Shown here piece by piece: positions 38,001 through 48,000 of a DNA stretch of 64,000 nt (positions within the stretch are counted from its first letter, which is position 1; every line of letters starts with the position of its first letter). The DNA comes from Parasponia andersonii. Its lineage: Eukaryota > Streptophyta > Magnoliopsida > Rosales > Cannabaceae. The notes under the pieces are model-generated. The model did not search any database and had not been told where the DNA came from. It saw only the letters and a program-made list of their open reading frames with translations. The translations under genes were made by a program, and so were the position numbers. The stretch spans positions 190,364-254,363 of the forward strand of contig JXTB01000544.1 of NCBI GenBank assembly GCA_002914805.1. The letters run 5' to 3'.

Positions 38001-38917
38001 TGAGTTGCTTAAGATGGTTCTCTTTCTTTGCTGATAAAATATTAGTTCTTTATTGATAGTAAATAGTCTTTGTCAGCAATGTGGCTACTGCTGGGCTTAG
38101 TGCATGTTGAATGCTTGCTGATTCAAATTCTTTTCAGCTAGATGGCTATATTGTATAACCCAATTGTTCAGTAGTAGAGCTGTAGAAGTTTGTGGCACGT
38201 TAAATGGTTATGTTAGTTTTTTGGTCTTGCAAGTGTAGAATTTTGGTGAATAAGGAATGGCGAGAGGGAAAAGAGAGGAGGTATATGGGGAGATCATACA
38301 AGAGGGTAGAAACTGAGGGAAGAGTGATGCAAAGTTTTTTAATGGGCTTCGTTGTTAAGGCATGGAATCTAATTTAGAAAATGAAAATTTAACCAAATAA
38401 TGATCATCGACCTAAATGGAAAAGAAAATTGTATAACAAGCCCAAAGGAAGCTTAACCTAACACATTAGAGATAAACAAAAGAACAAATATATAGTCTTT
38501 TTATGTCTGATATATAGTCTTTTCAGCTTTTTCTCTAGTCATGTCTGATATTTTAGTCAGTTTCAACATTCGGGCGAATATTAGAATTTTAACATATTTA
38601 TCTTTCTTTTGGTTTCTTGACTGATGCTTTCCTCCACTTAGGTACCCCCTGGATTAGATACTATTACTGATGTGACCTCACAAATAACTTCAGCAGCAAC
38701 TGCTGTTCATGGATCAGTTACTGGCCAGCAAACGAAATTGTCTAGAAGGCCATCAAGGAAAATGGTAGCACATGGCTTGCTGCTTCTCGGGGGTGTAATC
38801 TGCCTGTCTCGTGGTCATTCTAGCTTAGGTGCTAAAGCTGCTATGGCATACATCTTGAACAAGCTGAGTAAGCGTGGTGCTTCATCAAGGCAAAGCAATC
38901 AAAATTTAGGTACATAA
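29063..38917 (+). CDS. START-domain lipid-binding membrane protein (StARD/PCTP-like)
   Basis: Member of the plant PCTP-like START proteins annotated as polyketide cyclase/lipid transport superfamily. START domains hold one lipid in a hydrophobic cavity; the ligand here is unknown. Coding exons: 29063-29277, 30239-30383, 31263-31523, 37271-37352, 37662-37855, 38642-38917 (390 aa). ATG 29063 is the first in-frame Met. A short hydrophobic segment (about residues 24-37) precedes the START domain (about 80-300), which shows [40 protein letters not shown] and [21 protein letters not shown] second hydrophobic segment lies at about 341-356 ([13 protein letters not shown]) before a basic C terminus. 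Intron 4 uses a GC donor (AAAAG/GCAAGT at 37353). Intron 3 (5.7 kb) is swollen by a LINE remnant and a copia insertion. All phases join correctly, so the gene looks intact. Confidence 0.93.
31770..32045 (-). repeat. 3' LTR of the START-intron copia element
   Basis: 276 bases; on the minus strand it begins TGTTGAAATG and ends CGTCTATA. Confidence 0.9.
36302..36576 (-). repeat. 5' LTR of the START-intron copia element
   Basis: 275 bases; partner of 31770-32045, followed on the minus strand by the tRNA primer-binding site. Confidence 0.9.
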
Positions 38918-40936
38918 CCTTGTTGCATGAGTCATTCCAATAATTGCACGCCATTCTTAAGTTTCCCACATCTAGATCATAGACAACAAACACCAAGCAA
39001 GTCTTGTGTGCTCTTTTTATGAGTGAGACTGTCTCTCTGCTGAAAAGCAACGTGGAGGGAAAGGAAGAGAGGTGGAGGAGGAAAGATTTGGGACTCGAGG
39101 AAGAGGGGTCCATATTTGCTTAGAATCTTGTAAGTAATAGGTATCTATTACATCTTTTACTTTAATGTAAATCTTAAGACCCCAGAAATGGGTTGCATAC
39201 TGATTGACAATAAGAAAATTTCTATTACTAATTGCTTATTTTACCGACTTATTGCATTCTCTTGGTGGACAAAATTAACCAGTGTGGCTTTTGCTTTCTT
39301 TTTGGGGATAGAGATGAAGTTATGTGGTCTCTGAAACTATTCTGTCCGGACCCGTAGAGATTATTATGCTCTACCAGTTTTGTTATTTCAGCTTGGAAAT
39401 GTAGAATTCTGATCGTTTTCTTGGGATCTTATGTTAATTTTGTAGTTCTACTATAACATGAGCCAGATAAAATTTGACGTCTAACAGCACACCACTAATT
39501 AGGTGTTTTCCATGGTAAAAGCTCCTACACTCTTATTTATGAAAGGGAAGCTATATTTGCACCTGAGAGGCATAAAAACATATCTAATCTAAACCAAACT
39601 TACTCCATTCAAAGATTTTTAAAATTGTAATTTTATTATAAGCACCCTTGATATTTCTAAAATAGGCTTTACCTTTATCACCCCATTAGTTTTTATTTAC
39701 TTATCAATTTTGATACCCCAACCACCACATCTATAAATAATACTTGATTCTGTTTTCTCAAATAATCATTGATAGGATATGAGCCACTAACCAAAAATTA
39801 AAAAAAAATAAAAATAGAGATGGGTTCAAGCACCCCACCTTAACATAAAGGAGTTCCCATGGAAAGGAACTATTTGATCGGAAAATAGCCTTTCATGCCT
39901 TTTATCACCTAGACATTAAATGGAATTCTAATAAAACTTTAAAAAATGCCATTTTTGCATTTTATTTTATTTTTTTTACTTCATGCCTTTGTAACTTCAT
40001 TTTTGTAGTCAATTAGTTATTGCAACGTAAAATATATTCACGCTTGTCTATACGTGGCCCGAACTGGGAGTAGAAAATCTCAAAATGGCAAATGCCATTG
40101 TCAACATATATATGACGCTTAAGATTGGAGGCACGACACTGGAGTTGAAAGTTATAGGATTTATTACTGTAGTATAGATACTCTATTAATGGGGTATTGG
40201 GTGTGTAATCTATTAAATGAGTTATAGTTAAAAAAAAAGAAAAAAGAAAAAGAAGATTGAACTATCATGAATCTAGTTAAAGGGGTTTGCAACAGTGCAA
40301 TTGTATATTTTGGTCTTTTCATTCCAGGATATATGTGTAACAAGAAAACTCACAAGAATAGGGATGTATTTATGCTACTTTGGGGTGTTAATATAGTCCC
40401 TCGTGAATCAAAAACCTATTTTTCATTTTGATTTAATGCAACCAAACAACATAAGTTGTGCCCTATATTTGCTTAATGCTCAAATAAACAGATAAAAAGT
40501 TCCAAATGACAATCCCTGTAAAGCGATTACTATTAACAAATCATGGATTTTTTTTCCTATTATAATTGGATTGTACTAGAGACGTAATGTTAAATTCACC
40601 GTGTCTTAGGCACATTTGTGTGGTGTGAAAGATTGCAATTTTTAAAGCAAAATATTAATTTTATATATAGTACTTTTTCTAAAACGGTAATACCGACCAT
40701 CAAAGTGGCCCTCAGCAATTGAAAAGTTAAAAACCCGAAGTAATAATACAAAATTTTCCCTTAAAGATTTAAATAACACTTATTTGTTAATAACAAAGAG
40801 ATATGTCTATAGACCACAACCAAATAGGATAATTTATTAGATTGAATTATTAGTATCCATGATAAAAGGAAAAAAATAATGTAGGCTGTGGGTTGCTAAA
40901 TTACCTATGTCATTCTTATTTGCTAATTTTCAGAAG
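38918..40936. other. 3' flank of the START gene and intergenic DNA
   Basis: The first part is probably 3' UTR. Otherwise AT-rich, with no gene, RNA or clear repeat supported. Confidence 0.4.
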
Positions 40937-41304
40937 GGTAAACTGTAAAAAAATATCTTGAGAATTGGGTGTTCTACAATTTAAACCTTAAAATTTAGAG
41001 TCTGTAAAATAATATTTTGAAATTAAGAAAATTTAAAAATTAATAACGTGAGTTAACTTTTTGAATAACTTAAACTGATAAAAGATAATAATATTCTTAA
41101 AATTAAAGAGAATAATAAGGATTAATTTAGTTTTAATAAAGGATATTATTATTTTTTTGTTACTAAAATTGGTCAAAAAAATCAGTCTAGAGTATTAATT
41201 TTTAGAAATTCTTAATCTTGTGATATTATTTTGTAGAGTCCAAAATTTAGATTTTAAATTGTAGAACACTCAAAATTGATGATATTTGTTTGCAATTCAG
41301 CTTT
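40937..41304. mobile_element. MITE with terminal inverted repeats of about 80 bases
   Basis: The left arm (from about 40937) and right arm (to about 41304) are inverted copies: 'gtgttctacaatttaaa' at 40971 pairs with 'tttaaattgtagaacac' ending near 41270, and the flanking 30 bases on both sides also pair imperfectly. The interior is AT-rich and non-coding. A solo LTR begins 31 bases further on. Confidence 0.75.
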
Positions 41305-41334
41305 TTTAGAATTATATTTCATTGGAATTTCTCT

Positions 41335-43912
41335 TGTAATGCCCAAGATTCTCACATGCATAATAGGCCAATAATAAACATGTTCATATTGCATAATAGA
41401 CATATCAAGTGACTAGAATCAACTTTACAGTAAATTTCTCATTCTTTATTGTTAAATGCTTTCAATATGTGTTACTGTACTAATATTTGTCGAAGGGTTC
41501 CCGTGCAGTGTAAAGGCTTAGTACCCTCAGAGAGAGAGCTTGGTGTGTGAAAAGAACAAAGAATATATTCATGAATAATAATACTATATGCACATGCATT
41601 AAAAAACATGTCTATTGATAACTTAGTCAAATAGTAGTTTTTTTGATAAAATGCATCTTTCACGCTTTTAAGAACCAAATTCACTATGCATTTAGCACAT
41701 CAAATAGCTTTAATTTAATGTTNCAAATTCACTGTGCATTTAGCACATCAAATAGCTTTAATTTAATGTTTAGGACTCATTTTTAGCATTTTTAAAAATG
41801 TTCATTCCAGGTAAGCACGAGATGACAGTCACTATACTGAACTGTGTTTAATTACACTAAGCTAGCTTAGATTCAGCTTAATCGCGTAATGTCATCTTTG
41901 TGCATTCTATGAATTGGGCAATTATACTATATTTGCATTATCAATTAGAATCTAATGGACTTTCTTTTTATGTTTAATGATTGGTTATGGGGCTAGATGC
42001 CATCAAATTAGAATAAGATTGGCCATATAGGATCATAAGTCAAAGTATGACTAGATTTCACTTTCTAAGCTAGGTTTCACAATTTTGGCCTACACTTGAG
42101 TGTATAGGATTGACTAGCAACGTGATGACTATGCTAAGGATATTTTAGAGCTTAACACATGGAAGGAGAAGGTGTGAAATTCCCAAATTACCCCTTAGAA
42201 CTTAAGTTATGCCATTTCTTAGTCATTAAGTATCACTTTTGGTCCAAATCTGGTCATTTTCTTCTCCTTTCTCTCCAGCCACGATGAGAAACTCTCCCAC
42301 TCATTTTTAGACTACTCTCAGCTCCCTTAACCACTTCCAAGCGTTTCCAAGTGGTAGACCTCAATTTGGAGCTCAAGAAAGCAAGATAGGTCTAAACTAG
42401 TCAAGGTAATTCAACTAGTTCTTTTTCCTATGTTTTGTGTTGTTATTTCAATTCTCCACTTGATACTACTTAAGTAATGTTTCCTCTAGGTCCTCTTTAG
42501 TCCTAAGATCAATTTCAAAGCCTTACAAATCAGTTTTGTGAAAGTAGAAGGCAAGAGCTTCAACAAAAGATCAAACTAGTTAAGGTGAGGTTTTTTGTGG
42601 AATTTAGAATTGGTAATTTATTTCCATTGCTTTAGCTCTTTAATTAAAGCTTTTATTTGACAAATTAAGGTGTAAGAAAACCTTATATATGGCTGGAAAA
42701 ACAGAATTTAAGTGGAAGATTAAAGTTAGTCTTAAATCCCCAAAGTTTGCTACTTGTGGATTCAAGTATTTTCAAGTTTTCCATTGTTAGAATAAGCTCC
42801 CCATACTTGTAATCTGATTTTATAAAATTGAAATGTATATTTTGTTGATCCCATGATGTAAATATATTTGTTTCATTGCTGTTTGTGACAATAGAAAAGT
42901 GTAAAAGTGTTTTAAACTTTGTTTAAAACGAAAGGAATTCAAGTATACATAGGTTACTCTAAATGATTCTCTTTGGGTTATATGTGTGGGAATTGGCTTG
43001 TTGATTGTTAGTACAGGTCTTAAACTATGATTTTAATCATGTGGGGATGTCATAAAAATAGGGGAGGTGCTGTCCAAATATTTCTAGAACAAAATGGTAC
43101 CATTTAGAAGCAAATGGACTAGATTTTTTGAAAGTAGACGACATTTTGGTTCATTTTGTGATTAGGTTTCCTTCTTTTGTAAAAGCTGTGATTCGGTCTT
43201 GTACTTTTTTCTTTAATCATTTTACATTGTAGTAATAATATTAGTAAGAAAATTGACATCAGGTCTTCCATACACCTTGCCACAGAGGATATTGACCCTT
43301 TCCACTATCTTTTCTACCGGACACAAGGTAAGTGAAGATTTATTTTAACTGCATCACAAGAGCAATAGTAGATACAAGATTTTTTCCTACATGCTTATGT
43401 GTATTATTTCAATTATATGTTATTTATATTGTTGTTGCAAAGCTTATGGAAACATAAGCATGGCACGATCATTAAGCATGATTTTCAAAGAAGTGAAGTT
43501 TTCCACACATTGGATTNACTTACTGAGCATTAGCTCATTTAGTTCCTGTGATGCAGGTGATGACATTTTTGATGTATAGAGTTGCTAGTTGGCTAGCACG
43601 CTTTCTTGTCGCTATGATCAATCTGATGTAGATGAGCTTGACTTGTGGGTGATGTTTTCTTTGTATTTTGTTATTCTAGTGTGTTGTAAATATTACTGCT
43701 GATGGCAAGATAAACTAATAAGGAGTTTTTTAGCTGTATATTTTGTAAAGACACTTTCAAAAAGTAATGCTACGTAGTTTCTTTTGTTTTAAAGCTCGAA
43801 AAGTTTAAATTTGGCCCACTTTTTTGCAAAAACTAAAAATATGGTTTATAAAAGAGTAATGCTTCCTAATTTGACCTACATAGTCATATAGTTAAGCCCA
43901 GGGGGCGCTACA
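41335..43912. mobile_element. Solo LTR (gypsy-type, about 2.6 kb), sister of 18071-20583
   Basis: Runs from TGTAATGCCC to GGGGGCGCTACA between perfect 5-base target-site duplications TCTCT (41330-41334 and 43913-43917). It is non-coding and alignable with the copy nested in the chromovirus, although the stretch from about 43160 to 43517 has no visible match in that copy's sequenced part. With only one LTR between the duplications it is best read as a solo LTR. A single N at 41723 is flanked by an about 52-base direct repeat, and another N is at 43517. Confidence 0.87.
41671..41775. repeat. Direct repeat around a single N (probable assembly join)
   Basis: About 52 bases on each side of the N at 41723 are nearly identical, both beginning 'caaattcact' and ending in 'tttaatgtt'. 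The sister LTR has the motif only once. This pattern is typical of two contigs joined without collapsing their overlap. Confidence 0.75.
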
Positions 43913-44084
43913 TCTCTAGTTTCTCGTTGTAGTTGAGTTTAGCTATTTAAATGCTACGTTCCTAGTTAGTCAACCACTAAATTATAGATTGTGTGTGCTA
44001 TAAAATGATATTTTGAATCTGTTTTGAGATTGATTATGGCTGCTACTTTTAGCTTTTAAAAGTAGCTTGCAAAAAAATTGGGAA

Positions 44085-44520
44085 TGTAAGGCATTTGGCA
44101 AATTTCTACTTTTAATCAGCAGTTTTAAAAGTTACTGCGTAATCGCTAAGTTAAGTATAATTTGAGAAGTATGGCAATGAATGTTTTTCAAAGTTGATTT
44201 TGTTGTCATAATATAAATTGTTTAAAATATTATTTTATAATGCACATAATTATTTATAATTTACTAAACAGTTAAATGATGAGTTTAAACATCATAACAT
44301 TTTTGTAGATTAAATTTACTAAACGCTTAGATTTTTTTCTCATTACTGCTTCTTGCTCACAACATAACTCCAGCTACAACACATCACAACGATACCAAAT
44401 TAGCCCTTTATACCATTTGTATTATAGAAACAATATTAGCTTTGAAAATCAACTCATACCTCGCAGTTATATAGCAATTTATCTGTGGACCAAAATCGTA
44501 AACTTACCAAATGCCTGTGC
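44085..44520. mobile_element. Possible hAT-type MITE
   Basis: 'ggcatttggcaaattt' near 44090 and 'aaacttaccaaatgcc' near 44501 form an imperfect inverted pair around an AT-rich, non-coding interior. No target-site duplication was confirmed. Confidence 0.4.
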
Positions 44521-44640
44521 TTACTCACCTTTCCTTTTTAAGCAAATCCCAAACAAGGCCTGTGTTTTAAGTCATGAAGGGCAATTTCGGTAATTCAGCT
44601 CATTTATAAAATACGCAAAAGCCGAACCAGAAAGAAGCGC

Positions 44641-45006
44641 GGACAGTCCAGTAGTCCAGTCCGAAAAACGTTGGGAGGCTCTCATTTCTCCTTAGCTTTC
44701 GGCTATGGGTTTCTACTGTGTGTTGGCCATGGCATGTTTAGGTGTGCAAAACCCCTCTTCTCCACCTCTTCTCTTTCTAATTTTAGTCTCTCTTTTTCTC
44801 CCACCAAACTCAAGCCCACCAATTGATTTGCTTTGCAAAAGGTTGGAATGTTTCTGGACCAGTTTTCTCCGTCGATAACGGATGATTCTACTTCTCCATC
44901 GCAAAACCAAAATCCCCTTCTGGGTTCTTCAGTTTTCTCCATTTGAGGAAAAACCCATCATCTGCGTTTTCTTTTTTCTCTTTCACTCTCTTCTTGTGAA
45001 GAAGGG
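44641..45006 (+). promoter_or_regulatory. SRF gene leader region with an upstream ORF
   Basis: Composition shifts from AT-rich to mixed and C/T-rich, as expected for a 5' UTR. An ATG at 44705 opens a 57-codon frame ending with TAA at 44876-44878, whose N-terminal half is hydrophobic. If the transcript starts before 44705 this uORF precedes the main start at 45007. The transcription start is not visible. Confidence 0.4.
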
Positions 45007-48000
45007 ATGACTCATTCAAGAATTCTTGGCCTCTGGATCCTTCTCTATGGAGTTTTCGCAACCCGGGTTCTTTCGAAAACCAATGCCCCAGATGGTATGC
45101 GTTCTTCGGTTTCTTAATTTTACTATTCTGTGCATTTCCGTTTCTGGGTTTCTGTTACTTCTAGTTCCTACGCCATTTTCCTTGTCTCGTTTCCTGTGAT
45201 CAGTTGAAATTAAAACTAAGAATCAGAGAATCAGCTGATAGCTTTGGCAAGAAAGTGTAATGCAGACTTTGTTATGTTCTCTGCTATTGTGAAATGGGCG
45301 TGATAACTTTGTTATCCGCGTTGCATTCCACTTACCATTTACTTTTGGAATCCTTAATTTTGTTTATTATTGATAATGTATCAAATGAAAAAGAGAGAGA
45401 AAATGCAACGTTCAGCCCTGAATTCTGCATTTCTTGCGTGTTTTCTTTGTAAACTATCACTGTTTAGTTTAGTTTAACAAGTAGATAGAATGTTGCAGTG
45501 GGATCTTCATATCTGCAAATAAAAGAAGAAAATATAAGACTTGGGATTAGGAACATCCAAGAAAAGTTTCAATTCTTGGTTTGGTGATTAGGGTGCTAAC
45601 TCGTCTACGTTTAGTTAGATGAGAGGAGAGAAAGTTCCCTTTCCAAGGGCCTTAGAGTCATCAATAGAATCTGTTATCTGCTGAACTGCTTTGGATGACA
45701 AAGTTATGAATTATGAAGTTCAGTCATCGTCTCACTATTTCATCTTGTTCTGCGTGTAGAAATATAGGTTTTGGAGGTCATTTTAAAATTTCCACATACA
45801 TGGACTTTACATTATACATAATTATTGACAGTTGTATTAACCAGAATTTTCATTACAATCTGATATGGGTATGCACACTTCACAGTGTACTGGAAAGTGG
45901 AAACGCATAGCTCTCTTGAAAATGCGGGATATAGGGTTTTGACAAGGATACTGGCTTTTTGTAGTCTTATACATGTTGAACTATTATTTATAAATATAAA
46001 TAGTATCCAAATCATTTTCGTTATCTGTGTGAAATAAGTTGTAATAATGTTTTGTTTATGTGTAGTATTTTCTATTTTGATTCATATTGACTTACCTTTT
46101 CTTGCAGTCTCTGCCCTTAATGTGATGTATAGTAGCTTAAACTCTCCTTCACAACTAAGCGGTTGGAAATCAAGTGGAGGTGATCCATGTGGTGATTCTT
46201 GGGAAGGGATCAAATGCTCAGGCTCGTCTGTGACTGAAATGTAATAATCTTCCCATCGTGTATTTCTGTATCTTGATTTTATCCTATCTATTTGGTGAAT
46301 ATGGCTAAAGGTTTATATTTACTGCATATCAATATCTAAAAAATTGTGGCATAGATATATCTAAAAATTCTGTTTCATAAACATTTTCTGTTAACACTCT
46401 GCAGAAACTTATCTGACCTAGGACTTTCAGGATCAATGGGCTACCAGCTTTCAAGCTTGACATCTGTCACCTACTTGTGAGGCCCAGTTTCTTAATACAA
46501 AGTCTATTTTTTTCCATCTTTTCTTGAAAGGGCGTACTATAAAGACTGTGCCTCTGTTTGTCATAGTACAGTGATTTGAGCAAGAACAACATCAGGGGTG
46601 ACATACCTTATCAGCTTCCTCCCAATGCACAATATATGTAAGTTGGCTTGAAAAGGTTTTGTACATGTTAACAACTTAGCACTTTGTCCTGCATTATGTG
46701 TGTGCTATGATGTTATGATGTACACTATATGCTCATCAATTCCTTCCATTGTAAAACAATTGGAAAAATCTTGAGAAAGGTGACCTTTATTTATCATTTT
46801 TTTGGGTTGTGCATAAATCATTGGGATACTCATAAGCAAGTCTTTGTATCTTCTATGCTTACCAATGTTGAATTTTCTTTGCACTCAATTACTATTGCTG
46901 ATAATTTCTAAAGGGGTATTTTAAGAAAGGATTTATTAGGAAGGAAAAGGGAGAGCACAAATAAAGGAGGACTAGAACTCTCATAAGCAAGCCTTTGCAT
47001 CTTCTATGCTTACCAATGTTGAATTTTCTTTACACTCAATTACTATTGCAGATAATTGTCTAAATGACTTCTTTTAAGAAAGGATTTATTAAGAACGGAA
47101 AAGGAGAGCACAAACGAAGGAGGACTAGAAATCTCTGCCGACCATTACAATAGGAAAAAGCAAACTTAAACCACTTTGCTTCTTATAAGGAGCTTTTCTT
47201 GCAATAAATATCTTCATAAACAAATTTATTCCCTTTTGTCTCTTTTGTCGATATTAATTTGATGATAATTATTCAGAGATCTTTCGGAGAATAGCTTCTC
47301 AAATAATGTTCCATACTCATTTTCTCAGATGACAGACCTTGAATACTTGTAAGTAGAATTTTGCTTTATGTTGTTATAAACTTTTAGTTTGGAGCTCTCA
47401 TTTTCTGTTCTTGTTGGTGGATGCAGGAATCTTGCTAATAATCAACTCAATGGACAATTGACGGATATGTTTGGGAAGTTGCCTAGACTCAAAGAGCTGT
47501 GCGTATTACTTTCTTCTTCCACTCTCTCTCTCCTCCTTTCTTTTTGTTTTATTTCCAGTGAGGTTGGTTTTTGCCTCTAATTGGTAGCATTTTTAAACGA
47601 GACTTGAGTCTCCTATGTATCATTTGACTTGAATACATTTTATTCAGCTATACCACTATCCGTAAATTGTTCATACCAAATATGCTCAATATAGATCATT
47701 AAACTCCAGTTGGTAAATTTACCATCTGTAAATTTTATATTGGGGATGTTCAATGACTTCAAAGATTTGAAACACTATTTTGTTATAATAATAAATCTAT
47801 TGTGAAAATTATGTGTGATAACCTGATGTAGGATAAGATGAGAAAAGACAAAGAAATAGAGAGAATAGATAGAAGCAAGGGAATTGGTAGAATAGCTTGA
47901 GATAAACAAGATAGATAGATAAGAAATTAGATAGAGTAGAGAGAACAAAATAGAATCGAGGGAGAGAATTAGAGGGATTATAGATGAACGAGTAAAAGAG

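Noticed and set aside
44703-44942. Minus-strand ORFs over the SRF leader
   Set aside because: Antisense to a C/T-rich leader; Glu/Arg-rich low-complexity translations without homology signs.
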